From AP-15 sp963775875 (GTDB taxonomy: Bacteria; Pseudomonadota; Alphaproteobacteria; ATCC43930; CGMCC-115725): a stretch of DNA of 64,000 bases. Numbering within the stretch: the first letter of the stretch is position 1; every line of letters starts with the position of its first letter. Below are positions 1 through 8,227 of this stretch, in pieces. Under the pieces are notes generated by a model. The model was given only the letters and a program-made list of their open reading frames with translations. It was not told where the DNA came from and ran no database searches. A program made the translations under genes and the position numbers. Location of the stretch: the NCBI GenBank assembly GCA_963775875.1, contig CAVZKP010000041.1, positions 62,001 to 126,000 on the forward strand, given 5' to 3'.

Positions 1-1685
1 GGGTGTTTGCGCAGGAAGTTGAAGTCGCAGCCCTTGTCGGCTTGCAGGATTTCGCGGCGGTAGAGATGGGCGTAGCCGCGCTCGGGGATTGGCGGTAGCG
101 GCGCCGGGCGGCGGGCGAGTTCGTCGGGGGGGACGAGCAGGTCGATGCGGCGGTCCTTGACCGAAAGGCGGATGCGGTCGCCGTTCCTGACCTTGGCGAG
201 CGGGCCGCCCGAGGCGGCGTCGGGGGTCACGTGCAGCACGATCGAGCCATAGGCGGTGCCGCTCATCCGCGCGTCGGAAATGCGCACCATGTCCTTGACC
301 CCGGCGCGGGCGAGCTTTTGCGGGATCGGCAGATAGCCGGCCTCCGGCATGCCCGAGGCGCTGACCGGCCCGGCATTCTGCAATACCAGGAAATCGTCGG
401 GGGTCACCTCGAGACCGGGATCGTCGATGCGCGCCGAGAGATCCTCGAGCGAGGTGAAGACGACCGCCCTGCCCTCCTTCTCGAACAGTTTGGGGTCGGC
501 GGCCGAGCGCTTGAAGATGGCCCCCTGCGGCGCCAGCGAACCGAACAAGGCGACGAGCCCGCCCACTCTCTGCAACGGTTCGGCCAGCGGCCGGACGACC
601 TCGCGATCGACCGGGCCGGCGGGCGCCGCGACGCGCTCGGCCAGAGTCTCGCCCGAAACCGTCAGGCAATCGAGATGCAGTAATGGCTGCAACTCGCGCA
701 AGACCGCGCCGATGCCGCCGGCGGCGAACAGATCCTCCATGTAATGCGGCCCGGTCGGCTTCAGATCGACCAGCACCGGGGTTTCGTCGCTGATCCGGTT
801 GAGCCGGTTGAGGTCGATGTCGATCCCGGCGCGGCCGGCGATCGCGGTCAGGTGCAAGACCGCGTTGGTCGAGCCGCCGATCGCCATCAAGACGCGCAGC
901 GCGTTCTCGACCGCATGCGGGGTGACGATACGGTCCGGGGTCAGGCCGTTGCCGGCGAGCTGCATCGCCGCGCGGCCGGTCGCCTCGGCGGCGCGCAGCC
1001 GATCGGCGTGAACCGCCGGGATCGCCGCGGTGCCGGGCAGGATCATGCCGAGCGCCTCGGCGATCGAGGCCATCGTGCTCGCCGTCCCCATTACCGCGCA
1101 GGTGCCGGCGGTGGTCGCCAGGTTGCCCTCGACCTCGTGGATCTCGTCGGCCGACACCTCGCCGGCGCGGTACTTGGCCCAGAAGCGGCGGCAATCGGTG
1201 CAGGCGCCGAGCCGCTCGCCATGCCAGCGCGAGGTCATCATCGGCCCGGCGACCAGCCCGATCGCCGGCCGGTTGGCCGAGATCGCGCCCATCAGCTGGG
1301 CCGGCACGGTCTTGTCGCAGCCGCCGACCAGCACCACCGCATCCATCGGCTGGGCCCGGATCATCTCCTCGGTGTCGATCGCCATCAGATTGCGGAACAT
1401 CAGGCTGGTCGGGTTCAGGAACACCTCGCCGAGCGAAATCGTCGGAAAGGTCAATGGCAACCCGCCCGCCGCCAGAACGCCGCGCTTGACCGCCGCGATC
1501 AGCTCGGGGAAATGCCGGTGGCAATTGTTGTAGCCGGAATAGGTGTCGGCGATGCCGATCACCGGCCGCGCCAACAGATCGGTCGAATAGCCCATCGAGC
1601 GGGCAAACGAGCGCCGCAGATAGAGCGCGAAATCCGGGTCGCCGTAATTTGTCAGGCCGCGCGACAGGCCGACCGGTTCCGTCAT
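1..1685 (-). CDS. IlvD/Edd-family sugar-acid dehydratase (3' end cut by window edge)
   Basis: This is a dehydratase of the IlvD/Edd family, Fe-S enzymes that remove water from 2,3-dihydroxy acids or aldonic acids. Reading the minus strand from the ATG at 1685 gives about 561 residues before the window edge, close to the family's usual length of 570-600, so only a short C-terminus is missing. Likely cluster cysteines are C55 (YNNCHRHF), C123 (GGCDKT) and C196 (GTCAVMGTAST). The GTCxVMGTAST form is typical of pentonate dehydratases (L-arabinonate or D-xylonate) rather than of the dihydroxy-acid dehydratase of valine synthesis. I therefore favour sugar-acid catabolism, but the substrate cannot be fixed from sequence. 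The upstream neighbour on the same strand is 193 bp away and unrelated, so this is probably its own transcription unit. Confidence 0.88.
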   Translation of the reverse strand, partial: MTEPVGLSRGLTNYGDPDFALYLRRSFARSMGYSTDLLARPVIGIADTYSGYNNCHRHFPELIAAVKRGVLAAGGLPLTFPTISLGEVFLNPTSLMFRNLMAIDTEEMIRAQPMDAVVLVGGCDKTVPAQLMGAISANRPAIGLVAGPMMTSRWHGERLGACTDCRRFWAKYRAGEVSADEIHEVEGNLATTAGTCAVMGTASTMASIAEALGMILPGTAAIPAVHADRLRAAEATGRAAMQLAGNGLTPDRIVTPHAVENALRVLMAIGGSTNAVLHLTAIAGRAGIDIDLNRLNRISDETPVLVDLKPTGPHYMEDLFAAGGIGAVLRELQPLLHLDCLTVSGETLAERVAAPAGPVDREVVRPLAEPLQRVGGLVALFGSLAPQGAIFKRSAADPKLFEKEGRAVVFTSLEDLSARIDDPGLEVTPDDFLVLQNAGPVSASGMPEAGYLPIPQKLARAGVKDMVRISDARMSGTAYGSIVLHVTPDAASGGPLAKVRNGDRIRLSVKDRRIDLLVPPDELARRPAPLPPIPERGYAHLYRREILQADKGCDFNFLRKH

Positions 1686-1878
1686 GATTCCCTCTCGACA
1701 GCAGAGACCCGCCAGCTTGCCGCCGTGGCCCCCGCAGAGGCAAGCGCTATAGGGCAGCGGTCCGAGGGTAGCGCCTTTGGTCGGATTTCGGCTGTCGACA
1801 GCGGGCCGGCAGCCTCCGCAGGCCGCCGATAAATGGGTGGGGGCGGCGCGCGGGAGACAGCGATGGGATCACGCGCCT

Positions 1879-3438
1879 TCACTCGAAGGCGGGGGCGCGC
1901 GGCTGTTGGGTGAAGTCGAAGCCGTCGAGAAGATTGTAGGCCTGGGCGTCGCGCTGCTGCATTGGCGGCAGGCCGAACCGGGCCTCGATCAGGGCCAGGA
2001 TCGAGGTGGTGTCGGCGATGCGGTGGTCGATATAGCCGCGCCGCGCCCACGGGCTGATCAGCAATGCCGGTATCCGGGTGCCGCAGCCATAGGCGTCGGG
2101 GGTCGGCGGCGCCACATGGTCCCAGAACCCGCCGCCTTCGTCATAGGCGATGACGACCGCGGTCTTTGCCCATAACGGGCTGTCGCCGAGCGCCTTGAGC
2201 AGGCCGATGACCCATGCCTCGCCCCAGCGCGGCGCCGAATTCGCCGGATGCTCGTCATGCCCGCCGGTCGCCTTTAAAAAAGCCACCCGCGGCAGCCGGC
2301 CGGTCTTCAGATCGTCGAGGAAATCCGCGCTGTCGCGGATATGGCCGGCTTTTACATTTTGGAACCAGCTCGGATAATACTGGAACGGGTTGTGGTGCGG
2401 CAGGTACATGCCGGCGGCATCGACCACGACCGAGCCGTCGCCGGGGCCAAAGGCGGTCTTCAAGGCCCATGGCTTGACCGCGTTCCAGCCCTCATTGTAC
2501 CAGGCCCAGGGCAGCGCCGCGGCGTCGAGCCGTTGGCCGATATTCGGATAGGTCTGTTCCGCCGGCGGCGGGGACAGATCGAGCGAGCCCATGAACACTT
2601 CGGTCGGGCCGTTCACCGGCGCCACATCGTTGATCAGGATGCCGTTCTTGTCATAGGGCTTGTCGAAAACCGGCGGCTCGAGACTGCCGGTCCGGCCCGC
2701 CGGCGGTTTCGACCATTGCGCCGAGCGCGCCGCCGCGAGGTAGAGCGCGTTGCCGGTCGAGCCGCCCGACATCGCCTGAAAGAAATGGTCGAACAGCACG
2801 TATTCGTCCGCCAGATGGTGGTAATGCGGCAGATCCTGGCGCGTGTAAAAGCCGAGCACCGCACCCGACGGCGTCGATTCGGCAAACATCATCTCGGTCG
2901 GGTCGCTGCCCGGCTTGTCGAAAAACACATGCTTGCCGGGCAAGGCCAAGGCCACGAAGCGGTCCATCCGGCCGCCATTGACCTGCGCGAACATGCGGAA
3001 GAAATGGTGCATCGGGTCCCACGGCACATTGGCGTCGGGTGGGATGTAGCGGGCCAGCGCAAACGGCCGGTTGTCGAGCAATGCATCGGCAAAACCGGGG
3101 AGTTGATAGGGCACCGGCAGATAGCGATAGGGCGCGCCGGCCGGGTTCTTTTGCAGCCCGGTAAAGCGCCGGTCGATCCTTCCCTCATGGTCGAGCAGGC
3201 CCGCCACCGCGGCGCCGCCGGGCGGCTGGTACGCCCCGAAATAATGATCGAAGCTGCGGTTCTCCTGAAAGATCACGACGATATGGTCGATCTTGTCGCG
3301 CAGCCCCTGGAGGTCCGGCCCGACCGGCGCCGCCGCCCGCGCTGGCGGGGGAAGGCGCGAGGCCAGCAACGCCGCGCCACCGGTCGCCGCCGCCGATTTG
3401 AGAAAGTTGCGCCGGCTTTGCCTGAGGATCGTCATCAT
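1879..3438 (-). CDS. Tat-exported phosphoesterase (phospholipase C / acid phosphatase family)
   Basis: This 519-residue protein belongs to the bacterial phosphoesterase family that includes phospholipase C and AcpA-type acid phosphatases, which hydrolyse phosphate esters outside the cytoplasm. The N-terminus is a twin-arginine signal (SRRNFLK, R9-R10, then an alanine-rich stretch ending near residue 37). The metal/nucleophile region ENRSFDHYFG lies at residues 59-68. A second family motif, DEGGGFWDHV, lies towards the C-terminus. It stands alone on the minus strand, divergent from the aldehyde dehydrogenase gene with a 214-bp gap. Whether it acts on phospholipids or on other phosphate esters cannot be told from sequence. 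Confidence 0.87.
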   Translation of the reverse strand: MMTILRQSRRNFLKSAAATGGAALLASRLPPPARAAAPVGPDLQGLRDKIDHIVVIFQENRSFDHYFGAYQPPGGAAVAGLLDHEGRIDRRFTGLQKNPAGAPYRYLPVPYQLPGFADALLDNRPFALARYIPPDANVPWDPMHHFFRMFAQVNGGRMDRFVALALPGKHVFFDKPGSDPTEMMFAESTPSGAVLGFYTRQDLPHYHHLADEYVLFDHFFQAMSGGSTGNALYLAAARSAQWSKPPAGRTGSLEPPVFDKPYDKNGILINDVAPVNGPTEVFMGSLDLSPPPAEQTYPNIGQRLDAAALPWAWYNEGWNAVKPWALKTAFGPGDGSVVVDAAGMYLPHHNPFQYYPSWFQNVKAGHIRDSADFLDDLKTGRLPRVAFLKATGGHDEHPANSAPRWGEAWVIGLLKALGDSPLWAKTAVVIAYDEGGGFWDHVAPPTPDAYGCGTRIPALLISPWARRGYIDHRIADTTSILALIEARFGLPPMQQRDAQAYNLLDGFDFTQQPRAPAFE

Positions 3439-3652
3439 GCCCCCTTAGCGCCGCGCTCACCGCGCCCAACCGGCAGCAGCGGCCCGCAGGCGGCAAATAT
3501 CACGCCTCGATGACAGTTGTAAGAAGGGGCGAATATGCGCGCCGAGCGCACCCGGGGCGGGCGTCATCCCCTTCGCCTTGCCAAAGCGCCGGGCCGGCCG
3601 TACCTATCCTGGCAGGGCGCGGCGCGGCGCCGCCGCCCGAGGGAGGTCGGCG

Positions 3653-5110
3653 ATGAAGCTCAGGGACGAAAAGCTGTTCCGCCAGCAATGCTATATCGAC
3701 GGCGAATGGGCCGACGCGATCGGCGGGGCGACGATCCGGGTCGAGGACCCGGCCACGGGCGAGACCCTCGGCGCCGTGCCCAGAATGGGCGCCGAAGAGA
3801 CCCGCCGGGCGATCGAGGCGGCGGACCGGGCATTGCCGGCCTGGCGCGCCAAGACCGCCAAGGAACGCGCCCAGATCCTGCGAAAATGGTTCGACCTGAT
3901 GATGGCGAACCAGGAGGATCTCGCCACCCTGATGACCGCCGAACAGGGCAAGCCGCTCGCCGAATCCCGCGGCGAGATCGCCTATGCCGCCGCCTTCATC
4001 GAATGGTTCGGCGAGGAGGGCAAGCGCGTCTATGGCGACACGATCCCGGCCCACATGGCCGACAAGCGCATCGTCGTCACCAAGGAGCCGATCGGCGTCA
4101 CCGCGGCGATCACCCCGTGGAACTTCCCGGCGGCGATGATCACCCGGAAATGCGGCCCGGCCTTGGCCGCGGGCTGCACGATGGTGTTGAAGCCCGCCTC
4201 GGCCACACCCTACTCGGCATTGGCCTTGTGCGAGCTGGCCGAGCGCGCCGGGGTGCCGAAGGGCGTGTTTTCCTGCGTGACCGGCGGCGCCAAGGAGATC
4301 GGCGGCGAGATGACCTCGAACCCGATCGTGCGCAAGCTGACCTTCACCGGCTCGACCGAGATCGGCAAGCTCTTGATGGAGCAGTGCGCCGGCACGGTCA
4401 AAAAGGTCTCGCTCGAACTGGGCGGCAACGCGCCGTTCATCGTGTTCGACGACGCCGATATCGAGATGGCGGTCAAGGGCGCGATCGCCTCGAAATATAG
4501 GAATGCCGGCCAGACCTGCGTGTGCGCCAACCGCATCCTGGTGCAGGACGGGGTCTACGACGCCTTTACCAAAAAGCTCGCCGAGGCAGCGGGGGCGATG
4601 AAGGTCGCCGCCGGCTTCGAGCCCGGCGCGGTGATCGGCCCGCTGATCGACATGAAGGCGGTCGAAAAGGTCGAGACCCACATCGCCGACGCGCTGAAAA
4701 AAGGCGCCAAAATCGTCATCGGCGGCCATCGCAGCGCCTTGGGCGGCAGCTTTTTCGAGCCGACGGTTCTGACCGACGTCACCACCGACATGGTCATCAC
4801 CAAGGAGGAGACCTTTGGCCCGGTGGCCCCGCTCTACCGCTTCAAGACCGAGGCCGAGGCGATCAGGATGGCCAACGACACCGAATTCGGGCTGGCCGCC
4901 TATTTCTACAGCCGCGACATCGGCCGCGTCTGGCGGGTCGCCGAGGCGCTCGAATACGGCATCGTCGGCATCAATGAGGGCATCATCTCGACCGAGATCG
5001 CGCCCTTTGGCGGCATGAAGGAAAGCGGCATCGGCCGCGAAGGCTCGAAATACGGCATCGAGGATTATCTCGAAGTCAAATACCTGTGCATGGGCGGCAT
5101 CGACCGCTAG
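3653..5110 (+). CDS. gabD: NAD(P)-dependent succinate-semialdehyde dehydrogenase
   Basis: This 485-residue aldehyde dehydrogenase most resembles GabD, which oxidises succinate semialdehyde to succinate at the end of the 4-aminobutyrate route. Hallmarks are TPWNFPAAM in the cofactor-binding part, FTGSTEIGK, the general-base glutamate E255 in LELGG and the catalytic cysteine C289 in GQTCVCANR. The longer open frame begins at 3578, but I chose ATG 3653 because GGGAGG sits just upstream and the protein then begins at the usual GabD N-terminus. The stop is 11 bp before the dnaX start, so the two could be co-transcribed, although their functions are unrelated. A related semialdehyde (for example glutarate semialdehyde) is possible. 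Confidence 0.9.
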   Translation: MKLRDEKLFRQQCYIDGEWADAIGGATIRVEDPATGETLGAVPRMGAEETRRAIEAADRALPAWRAKTAKERAQILRKWFDLMMANQEDLATLMTAEQGKPLAESRGEIAYAAAFIEWFGEEGKRVYGDTIPAHMADKRIVVTKEPIGVTAAITPWNFPAAMITRKCGPALAAGCTMVLKPASATPYSALALCELAERAGVPKGVFSCVTGGAKEIGGEMTSNPIVRKLTFTGSTEIGKLLMEQCAGTVKKVSLELGGNAPFIVFDDADIEMAVKGAIASKYRNAGQTCVCANRILVQDGVYDAFTKKLAEAAGAMKVAAGFEPGAVIGPLIDMKAVEKVETHIADALKKGAKIVIGGHRSALGGSFFEPTVLTDVTTDMVITKEETFGPVAPLYRFKTEAEAIRMANDTEFGLAAYFYSRDIGRVWRVAEALEYGIVGINEGIISTEIAPFGGMKESGIGREGSKYGIEDYLEVKYLCMGGIDR

Positions 5111-5121
5111 ATATTCAGCGA

Positions 5122-6903
5122 ATGGAATCGCCGACACCCTATCGCGTCCTCGCCCGCAAATACCGGCCGCAGAGCTTTGCCGAGCTGATCGGGCAGGAGG
5201 CGATGGTGCGCACCCTGTCGAACGCGATTGCCACCGGACGGGTGGCCCACGCCTTTATCCTGACCGGCGTGCGCGGGGTCGGCAAGACGACGACCGCCCG
5301 GATCATCGCCCGCGCCTTGAATTGCGTGGGCCCGGACGGGGCCGGCGGGCCGACGATCGAGCCGTGCGGCGAATGCGTCCATTGCCGGGCCATCGCCGAG
5401 GACCGCCATGTCGACGTCATCGAGATGGACGCAGCCTCGCGCACCGGTGTCGACGACATCCGCGAGCTGACCGATGGGGTGCGCTACCGGCCGGTGTCGG
5501 CGCGCTACAAGATCTACATCATCGACGAAGTGCACATGCTATCGAGGAACGCCTTCAACGCCTTGTTGAAGACGCTCGAAGAGCCGCCGCCCGCGGTGAT
5601 TTTCGTATTCGCGACGACCGAGATCCACAAGGTGCCGGTGACCGTGCTGTCGCGCTGCCAGCGCTTTTCGCTGCGGCGGGTGCCGGTCGAGCTGCTGATC
5701 CGGCATTACCGCCGGGTCGCCGAAGCCGAAATGGTCGAAGCCGAGCCGGCCGCGCTGGCGCTGATCGCCCGCGCCGCCGACGGCTCGGTGCGTGACGGGC
5801 TGTCGCTGCTCGACCAGGCGATCGCGCTGGCGGGCGGGCAGGTCGTCGAATCAGCGGTGCGCGACATGCTCGGCGTGGCCGATCGCGGCTATGTCTTCGA
5901 CCTTCTGGAGAGCGTACTGCGCGGCGACGCGGCGGCGGCGCTGGCGCAGCTCGACCGGCTTTACCAGGACGGCGCCGACCCGCTGCTGGTCTTGCAGGAT
6001 TTGCTGGATCTCGGCCATTTTCTGACCCGGCTCAAGCTCGCGCCCGAGGCCGGACTTGGCGACCCGATCGCCGAGGGCGATCGCGAGCGCGCCCGCCCGC
6101 TGGTCGAAAAGCTGACGATGCCGGTTCTGGCGCGGCTGTGGCAGATGCTGCTGAAGGGCCTGGGCGAGGTGCAAATCGCCCCCTCGCCGATCCAGGCGGC
6201 CGAAATGGTGCTGGTGCGCCTGGCCTATGTCGCCGATCTGCCGGCGCCGGCCGAACTCGTCCGACTGGCGCAGGACGGCATTGCCGGCGCCGAGCCGCCA
6301 CCGCAGCGCGCGGCCGGGCCATCGATCCAGGCGTCGGCGCGCCCGCTCGCCGGCGGCGCGTTGCGGGCGCCGGCCGAATTGCGGGCACCGGCCGAATTGC
6401 GGGAGCCCGCGGCGCCAGCGAGGGAGGTTGGCGTGCCGGCGCCGCCAGTGGCCGCCGCGCCCGAGCCGATGCCGCAGAGCTTTGGCGAAGTGCTGGCCCT
6501 GTTCGACCAGCACCGCGAGGCGGTGATCCGCTCGCATCTCCAATCCTATTGCCATCTCGTGCGTTTCGAGCCGGGGCGGATCGAGTTCCGGCCGGCCGAG
6601 GGCGCGCCGCGCGACCTCGCCAACCGTCTTGGCCAACTGCTTGGCGAATGGACCGGGACGCGCTGGCTGATCGCGGTGTCCGAGGCCGAGGGCGAGCCCA
6701 CCCCGCGCCAACAGGGGGAGCGCCGCGACCGCGATCTGCGGAACGAGGTCGCCCACCACCCGTTGGTTCAGGCGGTGCTGGAAACCTTTCCCGGCGCGAC
6801 CATCGCCGCGATCCGCGAACGCGCCGCCGCCGCGGCGGCCGAACCCGAAGAGGCAACCGAAGCGGATGGCGAAGAGGCCAACACGGAAGAGGACGGGTCA
6901 TGA
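5122..6903 (+). CDS. dnaX: DNA polymerase III subunit gamma/tau
   Basis: DnaX is the ATPase of the clamp loader, which places the sliding clamp on primed DNA and, as tau, links the polymerase cores. The 593-residue product starts MESPTPYRVLARKYRP, the classic N-terminus. It shows Walker A GVRGVGKT (49-56), zinc-site cysteines C68, C82, C85 and C88, the DEVH box at 135-138 and sensor region SRCQRFSLRR. Domain III follows, then a proline/alanine-rich linker containing a short repeated AELRAP/AELREP block, and a C-terminal tau-like domain. An in-frame start at 5086 lies inside gabD and is less likely. The stop overlaps the ybaB start (ATGA), as in the conserved dnaX-ybaB-recR arrangement. I looked for but did not find an obvious A-rich slippery site of the E. 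coli type. Confidence 0.96.
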   Translation: MESPTPYRVLARKYRPQSFAELIGQEAMVRTLSNAIATGRVAHAFILTGVRGVGKTTTARIIARALNCVGPDGAGGPTIEPCGECVHCRAIAEDRHVDVIEMDAASRTGVDDIRELTDGVRYRPVSARYKIYIIDEVHMLSRNAFNALLKTLEEPPPAVIFVFATTEIHKVPVTVLSRCQRFSLRRVPVELLIRHYRRVAEAEMVEAEPAALALIARAADGSVRDGLSLLDQAIALAGGQVVESAVRDMLGVADRGYVFDLLESVLRGDAAAALAQLDRLYQDGADPLLVLQDLLDLGHFLTRLKLAPEAGLGDPIAEGDRERARPLVEKLTMPVLARLWQMLLKGLGEVQIAPSPIQAAEMVLVRLAYVADLPAPAELVRLAQDGIAGAEPPPQRAAGPSIQASARPLAGGALRAPAELRAPAELREPAAPAREVGVPAPPVAAAPEPMPQSFGEVLALFDQHREAVIRSHLQSYCHLVRFEPGRIEFRPAEGAPRDLANRLGQLLGEWTGTRWLIAVSEAEGEPTPRQQGERRDRDLRNEVAHHPLVQAVLETFPGATIAAIRERAAAAAAEPEEATEADGEEANTEEDGS

Positions 6904-7223
6904 AAAACATCGGCCAGCTGATGAAGCAGGCGCAGGCGATGCAGGAAAAGATGGCCGAGATGCAGGCTCAGCTCGAAGCGGTCGAGATGACCGGGGTCGC
7001 CGGCGGCGGCATGGTCGAGCTGATCCTGAATGGCAAGAGCGATGTCAAAAGGGTCAAGATCGACAAATCCCTGCTCGACCCGGCAGAGGTCGAGGTTCTG
7101 GAAGATCTGATCGTCGCGGCCTTTGCCGACGCCCGACGCAAGGTCTCGGCGCATGCCGAACAGGAAATGCAAAAGCTGACCGGCGGGCTGCAGCTGCCGG
7201 GGGGCATGAAACTGCCGTTCTGA
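6900..7223 (+). CDS. ybaB: YbaB/EbfC nucleoid-associated protein
   Basis: This small 107-residue protein belongs to the YbaB/EbfC family, dimeric DNA-binding proteins associated with the nucleoid. The N-terminal helix (MKNIGQLMKQAQAMQEKM) is characteristic, and the C-terminus ends in the glycine-rich GLQLPGGMKLPF. The ATG overlaps the dnaX stop as ATGA, so the two genes are translationally coupled. recR follows after a gap filled by palindromic repeats rather than directly, so the usual three-gene operon has been opened up by about 380 bp. Confidence 0.95.
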   Translation: MKNIGQLMKQAQAMQEKMAEMQAQLEAVEMTGVAGGGMVELILNGKSDVKRVKIDKSLLDPAEVEVLEDLIVAAFADARRKVSAHAEQEMQKLTGGLQLPGGMKLPF

Positions 7224-7253
7224 CCGGCCGGCCCTGCGTCCCTATAATTCTCC

Positions 7254-7298
7254 CCCTCTCCGCCCCTGGGGGCGGAGAGGGCAGGGTGAGGTGGGGGA
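7254..7298. repeat. Palindromic repeat after ybaB (CCCTCTCC type)
   Basis: A perfect 13-bp inverted repeat (CCCTCTCCGCCCC, positions 7254-7266, and its complement at 7269-7281) with a 2-base loop is followed by CAGGGTGAGGTGGGG. It resembles the repetitive extragenic palindromes common in alphaproteobacteria. There is no T-run, so it is not a standard intrinsic terminator, though it could stabilise the dnaX-ybaB transcript end. It is one half of an inverted pair with the element at 7525-7591. The rest of the 7224-7603 gap between ybaB and recR shows no gene I can support. Confidence 0.75.
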
Positions 7299-7524
7299 TG
7301 GCTGCGCCGGAGCCTGTAAAATGTGCTGGCATGTGCTCTCGGTGCTCACGGGATGGGGGAAGGGGAGTATCCCGCGCTAGAGATCGGAGATCAAAGCGTC
7401 GTGCCCATGACGAAGCTGCTGCCTGCTCTCGACAAGGGCGGCGTCCGTCGCGCGGATCGCGTGGTCGGGTCCGGATGCCTTGCCTCCCCGAACACGGCAA
7501 GGCCGCGAGAAATACTGGCCGGCA

Positions 7525-7591
7525 CCCACCTCACCCTCCCCGCCGCTCTGCGCCGGGTCCCCTCCCTCTCCCCCCTTAAGGGCGGAGAGGG
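7525..7591. repeat. Palindromic repeat before recR, inverted copy
   Basis: CCACCTCACCCTCCCC (the reverse complement of the flank of the element at 7254-7298, with small changes) is followed by a hairpin. Its arms are CCCTCTCCCCCC (7564-7575) and GGGCGGAGAGGG (7580-7591), with one mismatch and a TTAA loop. Together the two elements are oriented head to head and bound a roughly 340-bp segment, as in a compound REP element or a small non-autonomous element. The right arm ends only 12 bp before the recR start, so it may fold over the recR leader. Confidence 0.7.
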
Positions 7592-7603
7592 CATACTGTT
7601 CGA

Positions 7604-8185
7604 ATGTCCGAGCTCGACACCCTGATCCAGCTGCTCGCCAAACTGCCGGGGCTCGGGCCCCGCTCGGCAAGGCGGGCGGCCCTGCACCTGATCAAGCGCC
7701 GCGAGAGCCTGCTCGATCCGCTGGCCGCGGCGATGGCGCGGGCGGCCGAGGCGATCCGCCCCTGCCCGATCTGCGGCAATCTCGACACCGTCGAGCCGTG
7801 CGCGATCTGCCGCGACCCGCGGCGCGACGACGGCATCATCTGCGTCGTCGAGGACCTCGCCGACCTGTGGGCGCTGGAACGCACCGGGGCCTTTCGCGGC
7901 CGCTATCACGTGCTGGGCGGGACACTCTCGGCGCTGGACGGAGTCGGCCCCGAGGACCTCTCGATCGCGCGCCTGATCGCCCGGCTGCAGCCCGGCCAGG
8001 AATTGATCCTGGCCTTGAACGCGACCGTCGAAGGCCAGACCACCGCGCATTACCTGGCCGACCGCGTGGCCGGGACCGGCGTCAAGCTCTCCCGCCTCGC
8101 CCAGGGCGTGCCGATCGGCGGCGAACTCGACTATCTCGACGACGGCACCCTGACTGCGGCGCTCAAGGCCAGGCGCGCGCTATAG
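7604..8185 (+). CDS. recR: Recombination mediator protein RecR
   Basis: RecR (193 residues) works with RecO, and RecF in some settings, to load RecA on gapped single-stranded DNA. The N-terminal helix-hairpin-helix region (LAKLPGLGPRSARRAALHL) is followed by a four-cysteine zinc finger, C54/C57/C66/C69, and then the Toprim domain (VVEDLADLWALE). The C-terminal part, with GVPIGGELDYLDDGTL, is typical. It sits downstream of dnaX-ybaB as in many proteobacteria, but behind a repeat-filled gap, so it probably needs its own promoter. Confidence 0.95.
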   Translation: MSELDTLIQLLAKLPGLGPRSARRAALHLIKRRESLLDPLAAAMARAAEAIRPCPICGNLDTVEPCAICRDPRRDDGIICVVEDLADLWALERTGAFRGRYHVLGGTLSALDGVGPEDLSIARLIARLQPGQELILALNATVEGQTTAHYLADRVAGTGVKLSRLAQGVPIGGELDYLDDGTLTAALKARRAL

Positions 8186-8227
8186 CGGCCAACGGAATTT
8201 GCGGCATCGGATCGGCGCCGCTGCGGC

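Noticed and set aside
2341..3513. 390-codon plus-strand frame over the phosphoesterase gene
   Set aside because: Arginine/histidine-rich antisense shadow; the minus-strand gene carries the Tat signal and catalytic motifs.
3500..5137. 545-codon minus-strand open frame over gabD
   Set aside because: It is a shadow of the GC-rich gabD gene; gabD shows complete aldehyde dehydrogenase motifs while this frame shows none.
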